Assembly: GCF_036038375.1 (NCBI RefSeq)
Contig: NZ_CP107935.1
Location: 3,968,001-4,032,000 of the forward strand
Direction: 5' to 3'
DNA length: 64,000 nucleotides
From: Streptomyces sp. NBC_00414
Lineage (GTDB): Bacteria > Actinomycetota > Actinomycetes > Streptomycetales > Streptomycetaceae
Under the pieces are notes generated by a model. The model searched no databases, had not been told where the DNA came from, and worked only from the letters and a program-made list of their open reading frames with translations. Within the stretch, counting starts at the first letter, position 1; every line of letters starts with the position of its first letter. The position numbers were made by a program, and so were the translations under genes. Shown piece by piece: positions 16,235-24,960 of the stretch.

Positions 16235-16476
16235 CCGCCTCCGATGACGTCGTTGACCGCGTTGCCGATCGCCTGGGAGATCTTTCCGTCCAGGCCCAGC
16301 TGGTCGATCAGGGTGTAGATCCCGGCGATCAGGATCATCAGCCCCGCGTATTCCACGAAGCCCGCTCCTTGGTCCCGGTCCCGGCCCCGCATCCGACCGG
16401 ATACGGTCCGGGCCCACGACTCGAAGGCCCGCTCCACGCCCAACGTTGCCTTCAGCGTCAAGTCCTTCGCCACCAT
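16231..16476 (-). CDS. Flp-type pilin
   Basis: An 81-residue prepilin-like protein. A basic leader (RMRGRDRDQGAG) precedes FVEYAGLMILIAGIYTLI, with Glu at the +5-like position after Gly, as in Flp/class IVb pilins cut by a TadV-type peptidase. The C-terminal tail, QAIGNAVNDVIGGG, is short. The ATG at 16476 was preferred over one 14 codons upstream because GGGAGAG precedes it and the leader length fits. No prepilin peptidase gene is in the window. Likely the major subunit of the pilus. Confidence 0.85.
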   Translation of the reverse strand: MVAKDLTLKATLGVERAFESWARTVSGRMRGRDRDQGAGFVEYAGLMILIAGIYTLIDQLGLDGKISQAIGNAVNDVIGGG

Positions 16477-16578
16477 GGCCCCTACTCTCCCACCCAAAAC
16501 CACTACCGTCCCGCGCACCGTACGTGAGAACCCGCCTACTGCGGGTGGGTCCAGGGGCCCAACTTCCCGTTGTCGGAG

Positions 16579-17331
16579 TCACCGGTTCCACCCCCCGTGG
16601 GCCGTGCCCAGCCAGTAGGCGATCGCTTCGCTGCGCGAAGAACTGTGCAGCTTTGCGAAGATGCGGTTGATGTGATTCTTCACCGTCTTCTCGCTGATGA
16701 AGCACGTGGCGGCGATCTGCTGGTTGCTCATGCCGGCCGCGATGAGATCCATGACCTCCACCTCCCGTGAACTCAGGTCGTGATCAAGGCGGTTGTGACC
16801 GCGGCGGTGAAGTCCCGTCGCATAGATGGGGCGAGCCTTTGACGACTGTGCCACAACCGATTGCAGATGCGAAGAGTTTTGGTTCGGTTCGTACGAAACA
16901 CCGAGCGAATCCGACACATCGACGGCGGACGAGGTGAAGGCCGCCGTCCCGTCGCGCACATCCCGTACCGCGGTGATCAGTTCGTCCGCGGTGAACTCCC
17001 CGTGCACGAGGTAGCCGACGGCGCCCCGGCGCAACGCCTCGGCCACCACCTCGGGTTCACGGCTGTACGTCAGCATCATCACGGGGGCGAGCCGGGCCAG
17101 CGCGGGCAGCGCGGTCAGGCCGTCGGTGCCGGGCATGCGCACGTCCAGGAGGATCACGTCGGGGCGCTGACAGGTCGCGGCGGCGACCGCCTCCGCACCG
17201 TCGGACGCCTGGGCCGCGACCCGGATGTCCGGGTGGGCGTTCAGCAGGGCCGCGAGGCCGGCCCGGACGACCGGGTTGTCGTCGGCCACCAGCACTCGCA
17301 GGGGCGGGCCGGGAAGTGCCTGGTCAGGCAT
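16579..17331 (-). CDS. NarL/FixJ-type response regulator
   Basis: A 250-residue protein: receiver domain (LRVLVADDNPVVRAGLAALL, phosphoacceptor Asp63 in ILLDVRMPG, Thr in LTYS, Lys position replaced by His in GYLVHGE), a ~55-residue linker, and a LuxR helix-turn-helix (SSREVEVMDLIAAGMSNQQIAATCFISEKTVKNHI). The receiver lacks the usual conserved Lys, so phosphorylation switching may be altered. It overlaps the kinase gene by 8 bases and lies between tadC and the pilin gene, so it probably controls pilin or tad expression. Confidence 0.92.
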   Translation of the reverse strand: MPDQALPGPPLRVLVADDNPVVRAGLAALLNAHPDIRVAAQASDGAEAVAAATCQRPDVILLDVRMPGTDGLTALPALARLAPVMMLTYSREPEVVAEALRRGAVGYLVHGEFTADELITAVRDVRDGTAAFTSSAVDVSDSLGVSYEPNQNSSHLQSVVAQSSKARPIYATGLHRRGHNRLDHDLSSREVEVMDLIAAGMSNQQIAATCFISEKTVKNHINRIFAKLHSSSRSEAIAYWLGTAHGGWNR

Positions 17332-18745
17332 GTGCGGCCTCCTCTTGGGGAGTCTGTGAGGGGATTGCGGACAGCAGGCGGGTGAGCGGGAGGTTCACCG
17401 TGACCTCCGTGCCTCCGCGTTCGGCTCTGTGCAGCCGGATCTCCGCGCCCACGGTCGCCGCGCGCTCCAGCATGCCCAGCAGGCCGAAATGGCCGGTTTC
17501 CGCCAGGACTTGTACGTCGTCCAGGGATACGGCCGTACCGGCGCCGTCGTCCCGCACGGTCAGGCGCAGGGCGGAGTGCGTGGCGGCGAGGACCACTTCC
17601 ACGCGGGTCGCGCCCGCGTGGCGGTGCGTGTTCTCCAGTGCCTCCGAGACGATCGCCAGGAGTTGGCGGGGCGCCCCCGAGGGGAGGGGGCCGGGGACGG
17701 CCGGGGACGACTTGTGCGTGAAGGTCGCCCTGATGCCCGTACGGGACTCGAAGTCGGCCACCCTGGACGCCAGTTCCGTCACCGTGTCCGTCGGTGCGGT
17801 GGACATGTCCGTGTGGGCCCGTAGGTCCGTCAGCAGTTCCCTGGACTCCGTCGCCGCCCTGCGTGCCGCTCCCGCCACCGCGGTCGCCTGGGACTTGAGG
17901 GTGCGGGGGTCGGCGTCGTGGTCCGCGGCGACCGCCAGGGCCTCCGCCGACAGCGCGAGGCCGTGCAGGGTCTTCGCCACGGAGTCGTGCATCTCCCGGG
18001 CCAGACGCGCGCGTTCGGACTCGACGGCCTCCGCGACCGCCAGACGGGAGTTCGCCTCCGCGAGCGCCTGACTCGCCGCACCGAAGTGGAACATCAGGTT
18101 CCGCAGCGTGACGCCGATGATGCCCGCCGCGACGCAGAACCCCGCGATGAGGAGGGTGCTGGCACCGGTGCCGGGGCGGTGCTCCCACGCCCTGAACACC
18201 GTCAGCAGCACCACCAGTTGCAGTCCCGTGAAGACTCCTGAGCCGCGCCAGCCGTACAGCAGACCCGAGAGGAGCGGGGTGCAGACCGCCGCGTACGCGA
18301 GAGGAGACGCGGGGGACGCCGTCAGCAGGAGTACGGCGCCGAAGACCAGGTCCACCGCCATGAGGGTCGGGTGGGCCAGGAGTCGGGGGGCGAATCTGTC
18401 CCAGTCCCTGAGCATGGCGTACGAGCCCATCACGCCCAGGACCGCGGCGGTGACGACGGCGTGACGGGGGAGGCCGTCGGCGGCGTTGGCCGTCGCGAAG
18501 GGGGCGCCTATCGCGATCAGGGTGAGGCGGATGGCGAACGCCTGGCGGCACAGGGCCTGGAGGGCGTTGAGCTGGAGGCGGATGCTGGCTGGCGCTGTCG
18601 CGTCGTCTGCGAAATAACCTGCGGCTTGCGGGGCGGGGACGAGCGTCTTGAAGGTGCGGGTCCGCTGTGGCCGGGCGCGCCGTTCCCCGCGCCCCTGGAG
18701 AGGCCCCCGAAGGGGCCACCCGCGCTTCCAGCTGCCGGCCGTCAT
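17324..18745 (-). CDS. Membrane histidine kinase (HisKA_3 type)
   Basis: A 473-residue sensor kinase partner of the adjacent regulator. About six hydrophobic helices (residues ~70-218) form the membrane sensor; the dimerisation helix has the phospho-accepting His253 in LAREMHDSVAKTLHG, and the ATPase domain has SEALENTHRHAGAT and DDGAGT, followed by GHFGLLGMLERA. The ATG at 18745 lies one base after the tadC stop. The first ~40 residues are encoded by a dispersed GTTCCCCGCGCCCCT element and are Arg/Pro-rich, so the functional N terminus may effectively begin near residue 40, although no other start codon is available there. Confidence 0.92.
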   Translation of the reverse strand: MTAGSWKRGWPLRGPLQGRGERRARPQRTRTFKTLVPAPQAAGYFADDATAPASIRLQLNALQALCRQAFAIRLTLIAIGAPFATANAADGLPRHAVVTAAVLGVMGSYAMLRDWDRFAPRLLAHPTLMAVDLVFGAVLLLTASPASPLAYAAVCTPLLSGLLYGWRGSGVFTGLQLVVLLTVFRAWEHRPGTGASTLLIAGFCVAAGIIGVTLRNLMFHFGAASQALAEANSRLAVAEAVESERARLAREMHDSVAKTLHGLALSAEALAVAADHDADPRTLKSQATAVAGAARRAATESRELLTDLRAHTDMSTAPTDTVTELASRVADFESRTGIRATFTHKSSPAVPGPLPSGAPRQLLAIVSEALENTHRHAGATRVEVVLAATHSALRLTVRDDGAGTAVSLDDVQVLAETGHFGLLGMLERAATVGAEIRLHRAERGGTEVTVNLPLTRLLSAIPSQTPQEEAAHA

Positions 18746-18746
18746 C

Positions 18747-19637
18747 TCAGCGTCCCAGGATCGAGCCGAAGTTCGTGCCGGAGCCCAGGAACATGCCCGT
18801 GGCGATGAGGATCATCGTGGCCGGGAGCATGAAGACCAGCGTGACCATCGTCGCCTTGGGGATCGTCTTCGCCGCCCGGCGGCGGGAGTTCTGGGCGTCG
18901 GTGCGGCGCATGTCCGTGGCGAGCTGGATGAGGGTGTCGGCGATCGGGGAGCCCAGTTCCTCGCCCTGCTGGAGGGCCGAGACGAACTGGGCCACCTGCT
19001 CGGAGGAGTTGCGCCTGCGCAGTTCGTCGAAGGCCTGGCGGCGGCTGACGCCCATGTCCATCTGGCGCAGGGTGATGCGCAGTTCGTCCGCCCACGGGCC
19101 CTCGTAGTGGTCGGCGACGCGTTCCAGGGCCTGGCGGAAGCCGAGGCCCGCCGACACCACGACCGCGAGGACGTCCAGGAAGTCGGGGAGGGTGCGGTCG
19201 ATGACCTCCTTGCGTTCGCGGATCGCCTGCCAGATCAGGGCGTCCGCGGCCAGCAGACCGAACGCCAGCGCCATCAGGGCGAAGAGGGTCCGGCCGTTGC
19301 TGAGGAAGATCAGGAAGAGCAGGGCGCCGAAGACCCCGTACACCGCCCGGCGGGCCGCGTAGCGGTTCAGGGTCAGGCCGCCGGGGTTGCCCGCCATGTC
19401 GATCCGGCGCCGTTTGGCGTCCACCCGGCGGGGGCCCATCAGGCGCAGCACGAGCGGGGCGAAGCGCATGCCGAGGCGGTCGACGGCCGAGTCCGCCTTC
19501 GAGACGCGGGTCCCGCCGACCTCCAGCGCGAGGGCCATGTCGCCGGGGAGCTTGGCCTCCGCGCGGTACATGCGGACGCCGAGGAGGATGCCTCCGACGG
19601 CCAGGCCCATCAGTGCGGCGAGCAGCAACGCGATCAT
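18747..19637 (-). CDS. tadC: Tad inner-membrane platform protein TadC (type II secretion F domain)
   Basis: A 296-residue integral membrane protein with the GspF/TadC domain: TLPDFLDVLAVVVSAGLGFRQALERV, then FVSALQQGEELGSPIADTLIQLATDMRRTDAQ and two C-terminal helices. It forms the assembly platform with TadB on which the TadA motor acts. Encoded 61 bases downstream of tadB, with the histidine kinase directly after it. Confidence 0.93.
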   Translation of the reverse strand: MIALLLAALMGLAVGGILLGVRMYRAEAKLPGDMALALEVGGTRVSKADSAVDRLGMRFAPLVLRLMGPRRVDAKRRRIDMAGNPGGLTLNRYAARRAVYGVFGALLFLIFLSNGRTLFALMALAFGLLAADALIWQAIRERKEVIDRTLPDFLDVLAVVVSAGLGFRQALERVADHYEGPWADELRITLRQMDMGVSRRQAFDELRRRNSSEQVAQFVSALQQGEELGSPIADTLIQLATDMRRTDAQNSRRRAAKTIPKATMVTLVFMLPATMILIATGMFLGSGTNFGSILGR

Positions 19638-19698
19638 CCTGGGCTCCTCCTCATCCGTCGCCTCCTGACCCGTCCACTCCTCATTCCCCGTCCCCTCC

Positions 19699-20640
19699 TC
19701 ATACTTCGATCTTGCCGAGGCGGCGGATCACGAAGAAGCCGATCGTGTAGAGGCCCATGGCGATCAGCACCAGGGTCTGGCCCAGTGGGGAGCCGGTCAC
19801 CTTGGCCAGGGCGCCCTCGTTCGAGGAGTTGATGAGGAGGAGCGAACCGAGGCCGAGGAGGGGCACGGTGAACGCCGTCGCGTTGACCTCGGAGAGCATC
19901 GTGCGGACCTCGCGGCGGGTCTCCTTGCGGTCCTCCAGGGTCTTGGTGAGGTTCCGCAGGGAGTTGACGACCGTGCCGCCCGCCTTGTTGGAGAGGACCA
20001 GGGTGGTGACCAGGACGACCAGCTCGCGGGACGGGAGGCGTTCGGCCAGCTCGCCGAGCGCGTCGTCGACCGAGCGGCCGAGGGTCAGCTGGTCGGCCAC
20101 GCGGGCCAGCTCCTCCCCCGCCGGGGCCTCCAGTTCCTCCGCCGCCATCGCGAGGGCCGTGCGCAGGGCGAGACCGGCCGCCGCCGCGTTGGCCAGCAGC
20201 CGCGCCACGTCGGGAAGCTGGTTGATGAACGCCTCGATGCGCTTCTGACGCTGCCAGTTGAGGAAGATCGCGGCGCTCCAGACGCCCACCACGCCCGCGA
20301 TGGGGCCGAAGAACGGGGCCAGGGCCGCGGCCGCGATCAGCCAGAGCGCGACGACCACGACGGCGACGTACGTGAAGAACTCGCCCGCCGTCAGGTCGAG
20401 TCCCGTGGCCGACAGGCGCAGCTGGATCTGGCGGCCCAGGCGGGTGCGGCGCAGCCTGCGGTCGACGGCGGCGAAGCGGCGGGCGCGGCCGGCGGCGGTG
20501 CGCAGGGGGCCGCCGCCGGAGAGACGGTCGACGAGGGCCTGGCGCTGGGCGCGGCCGGACGCGTACGTGTGCACGCCCGCGACGGCGAGCGTGCCGCACA
20601 GCATGGTGGCGCCGAGGGCGAGTGGCACCGCGTTGTTCAC
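19699..20640 (-). CDS. tadB: Tad inner-membrane platform protein TadB (type II secretion F domain)
   Basis: A 313-residue membrane protein with N-terminal, central and C-terminal helices and the F domain INQLPDVARLLANAAAAGLALRTAL, followed by LVLSNKAGGTVVNSLRNL. Paralogue and likely heteromeric partner of TadC. It starts 43 bases after tadA on the same strand; the order tadA-tadB-tadC matches other actinobacterial tad loci. Confidence 0.93.
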   Translation of the reverse strand: MNNAVPLALGATMLCGTLAVAGVHTYASGRAQRQALVDRLSGGGPLRTAAGRARRFAAVDRRLRRTRLGRQIQLRLSATGLDLTAGEFFTYVAVVVVALWLIAAAALAPFFGPIAGVVGVWSAAIFLNWQRQKRIEAFINQLPDVARLLANAAAAGLALRTALAMAAEELEAPAGEELARVADQLTLGRSVDDALGELAERLPSRELVVLVTTLVLSNKAGGTVVNSLRNLTKTLEDRKETRREVRTMLSEVNATAFTVPLLGLGSLLLINSSNEGALAKVTGSPLGQTLVLIAMGLYTIGFFVIRRLGKIEV

Positions 20641-20683
20641 GGCTCGCTCCTCTCGATCGAGACCGAGACGGCTCCGGTGGGGG

Positions 20684-22024
20684 TCATCCGATGGCCTGCC
20701 TGGTGTTGAGGACGTCGATCGCCTCCGCCACTCCGAAGGCGGGCGGCAGCGGCTCGTTGGCGACGTACAGCTTCTCCGCGACCGAGCGGGGCAGCGGGAG
20801 GTGTTCGAAGTGGCCGTGGACGACCCGGTCGGGGCCGGTGGGGCGCGGCACGAAGCGGGTCACGGGCACGATGCGGAACTGCTCGCGGCCGTGCGAGACG
20901 AGCAGCGCGATCTCGGTGACCTTGCGGGAGCCGTCGGCGTGCCGGGTGAGCTGCACGACGACGTCGACCGCGGAGTTGATCTGGTCCTTGAGCGCCTCGA
21001 ACGGGATCTGCACCTCGGACATCGAGCCGAGGGTCTGGAGCCGCATCAGGGCGTCCTCGGCGGAGTTCGAGTGGACGGTCGCGAGGGAGCCGTCGTGGCC
21101 CGTCGACATGGCCTGGAGCATGTCGAGGGTCTCGCCGCCGCGGACCTCACCGACGATGATGCGGTCGGGGCGCATGCGCAGCGAGTTGCGGACCAGGTCG
21201 CGGATGGTGATCTGGCCCTTGCCCTCCACGTTCGGGGGGCGGGATTCGAGGCGGATCACATGCTCCTGCTGGAGCTGCAGTTCCGCGGAGTCCTCGATGG
21301 TGATGATGCGCTCGTGGGACGGGACGAGCCCGGAGAGCGCGTTGAGGAGCGTGGTCTTGCCGGAGCCCGTACCGCCACTGACGATGACGTTGAAGCGGGC
21401 CCGGACGAACGCGGCGAGCAGCATCAGCATCTGCTCGTCGAGCGAGCCGAGCCCGATGAGTTCGGGGAGCGTGTACGCGCGGGGGAAGCGGCGGATCGTG
21501 AGGGTGGGCCCGGTGAGGGCGAGCGGCGGGATGATGACGTTGACGCGCTCCCCGGTGGGGAGGCGGGCGTCGACCATCGGGTTCGACTCGTCCACGCGGC
21601 GGTTGACCGTGGAGACGATGCGCTCGATGGTCTGCATCAGCTGCTCGTTGGAGGCGAAGCGGAGCGGCAGCTGCTCCACGCGTCCGGCGCGCTCCACGAA
21701 GATGGAGTCCGGGCCGTTGACCATGATCTCGGTGATCGACGCGTCGGCGAGGAGCGGTTCGAGGACGCCGAGGCCCAGGGCCTCGTCGACGACCCTGCGG
21801 ATCAGCTGGGAGCGCTCGGTGGTCGACAGGACCGGGCCCTCCCGGCTGATGATGTGCCCGAGGACGCGCTCCAGGCGTATGCGCCGCTCGGCCGCCGCGA
21901 GGCTCGACATCTCCGCGAGGTCGATCTCCTCCAGCAGCTTGGCACGGTAGACGGCGACGAGGTGTCCGTCCTCACGGCCGGCTCCGCCCTCTTCGGGGGC
22001 GGCGATACGGGCTCGCAGGCTCAT
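20684..22024 (-). CDS. tadA: Tad secretion ATPase TadA (CpaF family)
   Basis: A 446-residue hexameric motor ATPase. Walker A GGTGSGKTTLLNALSG, Asp box ITIEDSAELQL, Walker B RPDRIIVGEVRGGETLDML and His box STGHDGSLATVHSNSAEDAL occur in order. The N-terminal domain with SITEIMVNGPDSIFVER is typical of CpaF. The start ATG has GAGAGGAG about 10 bases upstream. The single motor implies that either retraction does not occur or relies on the same enzyme. Confidence 0.96.
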   Translation of the reverse strand: MSLRARIAAPEEGGAGREDGHLVAVYRAKLLEEIDLAEMSSLAAAERRIRLERVLGHIISREGPVLSTTERSQLIRRVVDEALGLGVLEPLLADASITEIMVNGPDSIFVERAGRVEQLPLRFASNEQLMQTIERIVSTVNRRVDESNPMVDARLPTGERVNVIIPPLALTGPTLTIRRFPRAYTLPELIGLGSLDEQMLMLLAAFVRARFNVIVSGGTGSGKTTLLNALSGLVPSHERIITIEDSAELQLQQEHVIRLESRPPNVEGKGQITIRDLVRNSLRMRPDRIIVGEVRGGETLDMLQAMSTGHDGSLATVHSNSAEDALMRLQTLGSMSEVQIPFEALKDQINSAVDVVVQLTRHADGSRKVTEIALLVSHGREQFRIVPVTRFVPRPTGPDRVVHGHFEHLPLPRSVAEKLYVANEPLPPAFGVAEAIDVLNTRQAIG

Positions 22025-22098
22025 GTCTTCAACTCCTCTCGGTCGTGAGGTGGTTCGGTCTGTCGGTCGTGCGGTCCGTCGGTGTCGCGGTCGTGCGG

Positions 22099-22467
22099 TC
22101 AGTCGTCGGTGGGCATCGTGGCGTCGCGTTGCACGGTCACGCTCGGCAGGAGGGGGATGACGGCGGGGACCTGGAGCGTGACGGTCGCCGTGGTGACGTC
22201 CTCGCCCGCGGCGGCCGACACGTTCGGGCTGAGCCAGCCGCTCGCCGCCGCCTGGCCCGCCGCGGCGCCGTCGTCACCCTGCGAGGCGGCCCGCGCCGCT
22301 GCCCGCGCCGCCGAACCGGCCTGGTTGATGCCGTAGCCGATCAGGCCGAGCTGGATGGCGGCCATCCCGATGAGCAGGAGGATCGGCAGGAATCCGGCGA
22401 ACTCCAGCATGGAGACGCCCCGGTCGTCCCGCGCACGTTTCCGTAAGCGTGCCAAGGGTCGCTTCAT
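22099..22467 (-). CDS. TadE-family minor pilin-like protein
   Basis: A 122-residue protein with a basic leader (KRARDDRG), then VSMLEFAGFLPILLLIGMAAIQLGLIGYG, the TadE transmembrane signature with Glu after the Gly-Val-Ser segment, and an Ala-rich helix with a short beta-rich C terminus. Its ATG overlaps the stop of the upstream ATPase fusion gene (ATGA), so the two are coupled. Confidence 0.9.
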   Translation of the reverse strand: MKRPLARLRKRARDDRGVSMLEFAGFLPILLLIGMAAIQLGLIGYGINQAGSAARAAARAASQGDDGAAAGQAAASGWLSPNVSAAAGEDVTTATVTLQVPAVIPLLPSVTVQRDATMPTDD

Positions 22468-24083
22468 CAGTCGTCCCCCTCCAGCGCGGCTCCCGCCTCG
22501 CCCTCGACCGTCCAGCCGGCGTCGAAGCCCGGGAAGAACAGGGGCACCTGAGCGGTGACCGTGGCCTTCATGACCGGTCCTTCGACGCCGCAGTTGATCC
22601 CGGCGCCGTCCCACGCGCCCGGCAGGTGCTCGCTGCCGGCCTCCTGGCAGGCGCCGCCGTACGCCCCCGGGGTGACCGCGTTCGCGGCGGTCGCGGCCCG
22701 CGCCGCCTCGTCCGCCGCGTTCCCGGCCAGGGAGTACGTGTAGCCGTACAGCACGCACTGCCACAGGATCGTCATCACGACCAGCAGGATCGGGAACATG
22801 CCGGCGAATTCGAGGGTGACCGCGCCCCGGTCGCCTCCCTTGCGGCGCAGTGAGAGGGAGCCCTTGTCCGAGGAGACCTTGCGGCGCCGGCCACCGCCGC
22901 CGGCGGGCTGCTCGGCCATCAGTCCCAGCTCGCCCGCCAGCGCCCACAGCGCCTGCTTGACCGTGGAGCGGGCGTCCAGGTCCTGCATGCGGCCGGCGTC
23001 CACGACGGACTGGAGTTCCTTGAAGGCGGCGGGGACCGTGGTGCGGACGACCTTGGTGCCGGTGACGCGTTCGACGAGGGAGGGCTGTATCTCCGTACCG
23101 CGGGCGAAGCGGTTGACGACCGTGCGGGTCTCCTCGGCCTTGCGGATCTGGAGGCGGTCCCACATGCGGACCATGCGTTTGGCGGCGCGGACGGCGACGA
23201 CGTCGGGGGTGACCAGGAGCAGGGCCTGGTCGGCGAGTTCGACGGCGGCGGCGTTCGCGGCGTTCAGCTGGGCGCCGCAGTCGACGACCACGAGGTCGTA
23301 GCGGGAGCGCAGGGCGCCCAGGACCTGCCGGGCCACCCGGTCGGTGATCTCCTCGCCGCGCTCGCCCTCGGCGGGGGCGAGGAGCAGGCCGAGGCCGGTG
23401 TCGTGGGTGTAGACGGCGTCCTGGAGGACCCGCGGGTTGATGTCGCTGATCGCGGCGAGGTCGGCGATGGAGCGGCGGAACTGCACGTCCAGGTAGGAGG
23501 CGACGTCGCCGGACTGGAGGTCCAGGTCGAGCAGGGCGACCGAGCGGCCCGAGGCCTGGGCGGCCAGGGCGAGCTGGACGGCCGTGACCGTGGCGCCGAC
23601 GCCGCCCTTCGCGCCGGTCACCGTGACGATCGTGCCGCCCGGTCCCGCGTACAGCTCGGGGGCGGCGCTGCCCAGGTGGCGGCGCATGCCGGTGGACCAG
23701 GCGGCGGCGGCCTGGACGCGTTCGGCGAGGGCGTCGTAGCCGAGCGGCAGGCCGACGATGCCGCGCGCGCCGCAGTCCATGGCGGCGGTGAGCACACCTG
23801 TGCTGGTGTCGGCGGTGATGAGGACGACGCCGACGGCCGGGAAGCGCATGACCAGGTCGCGGATGACGTCGAGTGCGGGGACCGGGCCGATTCGCTCGTG
23901 GACCAGGACGACTTCGGGCAGTTCGTCGAGGGATTCGGCGGCCAGCCGGGCCAGGGTGTCCAGCAGGGCCGTGGTGTCGGCGACCGGCGGGGCCGGTTCG
24001 GCGTCGGCGAGCTGGCTCAGGAGTGTGCTGAGGGCGCGGGCCGAGTCGATGTCGCCGACGGCGGGCAGGATGCGGATGGTCAT
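22467..24083 (-). CDS. TadZ/CpaE-like ATPase fused to a C-terminal TadE-like pseudopilin
   Basis: One open frame of 538 residues. Residues ~1-120 are a receiver-like CpaE N domain; ~130-390 form a MinD/ParA-type ATPase with deviant Walker A (VTGAKGGVGATVTAVQLAL), SVALLDLDLQSGDVASYLD and YDLVVVDCGAQL. After a Gly/Arg/Ser/Lys linker (~395-420) the last ~115 residues are a complete TadE unit: GDRGAVTLEFAGMFPILLVVMTILWQCVLYGYTYSLAGNAADEAARAA. No stop or in-frame start near the junction suggests two genes. If made as one chain, the polar localisation ATPase would be tethered to the membrane or cut from the pilin part. CpaB gene is 53 bases upstream. Confidence 0.88.
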   Translation of the reverse strand: MTIRILPAVGDIDSARALSTLLSQLADAEPAPPVADTTALLDTLARLAAESLDELPEVVLVHERIGPVPALDVIRDLVMRFPAVGVVLITADTSTGVLTAAMDCGARGIVGLPLGYDALAERVQAAAAWSTGMRRHLGSAAPELYAGPGGTIVTVTGAKGGVGATVTAVQLALAAQASGRSVALLDLDLQSGDVASYLDVQFRRSIADLAAISDINPRVLQDAVYTHDTGLGLLLAPAEGERGEEITDRVARQVLGALRSRYDLVVVDCGAQLNAANAAAVELADQALLLVTPDVVAVRAAKRMVRMWDRLQIRKAEETRTVVNRFARGTEIQPSLVERVTGTKVVRTTVPAAFKELQSVVDAGRMQDLDARSTVKQALWALAGELGLMAEQPAGGGGRRRKVSSDKGSLSLRRKGGDRGAVTLEFAGMFPILLVVMTILWQCVLYGYTYSLAGNAADEAARAATAANAVTPGAYGGACQEAGSEHLPGAWDGAGINCGVEGPVMKATVTAQVPLFFPGFDAGWTVEGEAGAALEGDD

Positions 24084-24136
24084 CGGCACGGCCCCGTACC
24101 GGACGGCCTCGGGCGGACTGAGCGCATCACGGCCTC

Positions 24137-24850
24137 CTACTTGTCCTCGTCGAGGGTGTACGAGCGGTCGCCGGGGGCGACGGTGGCGTCGGCGCCGCCC
24201 GCGATCAGGGCGAGGCGGACGTGTTCGGCGAACGACTCGGCGTACGCGACGCGCTGGGCGTCGGCGGTGTCGAGGGCGAACGTGATGGGGACGGCCTCGT
24301 TGGCGGTGCGGCGGCGGTCGTTGCTGGACTGGCCGGGGTCGAGCGCGGTCAGCTTGCCTACGTCGATGACGCGGGCGTTCTGCACGATGACCTTCGACTG
24401 GTCCTTGCCGTTGTCGCTCTCGTCCTTGAACGTGGCGTAGATGTTGACCCGCGAGCCCGGGTTGATCTTGCCGGCCACACCGGTCGCCGCGTCGATCAGG
24501 ATCGCGATCTCCTGCTGGCCCGCCTCCAGGGCGGGCCGGTCGACGATCATGTCCGTCTGGAGCAGCGAGCCCTTCTTCAGCTGGGTGACGGCGATCTTGC
24601 CGCGGACCTGGGAGAGGTCGGTGACCGCGGTGGACGAGAGCCATCGCTCGGGCATGGAGACCTTCTCGAACTGGTCGGCCGACAGCCCCTTGTAGGGGGC
24701 GATGTCGTCCTTCAGCCGGTATGCGGTGACCTCGGGGCCGACCTTCGAGTTCACGTCGCGGATCACCGACAGCACTCCGGCGAAGGCGCCCACGGCGCAC
24801 AGGACCGAGAGGACCAGCAGGATGACGCCGCGGCGCTGGCGCGAGTTCAC
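24137..24850 (-). CDS. cpaB: Flp pilus assembly protein CpaB (SAF domain)
   Basis: A 237-residue protein with one N-terminal transmembrane helix (GVILLVLSVLCAVGAFAGVLSVI) and an extracytoplasmic SAF/RcpC-CpaB domain (AYRLKDDIAPYKGLSADQFEKVSMPERW, LKKGSLLQTDMIVD, INPGSRVNIYATFKDE). GTG start with GAGGTGAG about 8 bases upstream. In Gram-negatives CpaB works with the secretin; Streptomyces has none, so here it probably guides the pilus near the wall. Confidence 0.9.
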   Translation of the reverse strand: MNSRQRRGVILLVLSVLCAVGAFAGVLSVIRDVNSKVGPEVTAYRLKDDIAPYKGLSADQFEKVSMPERWLSSTAVTDLSQVRGKIAVTQLKKGSLLQTDMIVDRPALEAGQQEIAILIDAATGVAGKINPGSRVNIYATFKDESDNGKDQSKVIVQNARVIDVGKLTALDPGQSSNDRRRTANEAVPITFALDTADAQRVAYAESFAEHVRLALIAGGADATVAPGDRSYTLDEDK

Positions 24851-24960
24851 TACATCTCACCTCGTGGGGGCGGTGCCGAGTTCAAGGGGAATTCACCGGT
24901 GGTGCGGGGTCTTGCAGGGTTTTCACCGTTATTCAGGTGTACGCGCTTGGCGTGCGGGGC

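Noticed and set aside
16231..16705. Long N-terminal extension of the TadG-like protein to 16705
   Set aside because: The extension lies over the pilin gene in another frame and is Arg/Gly/Pro-rich; the pilin frame is clearly the real one there.
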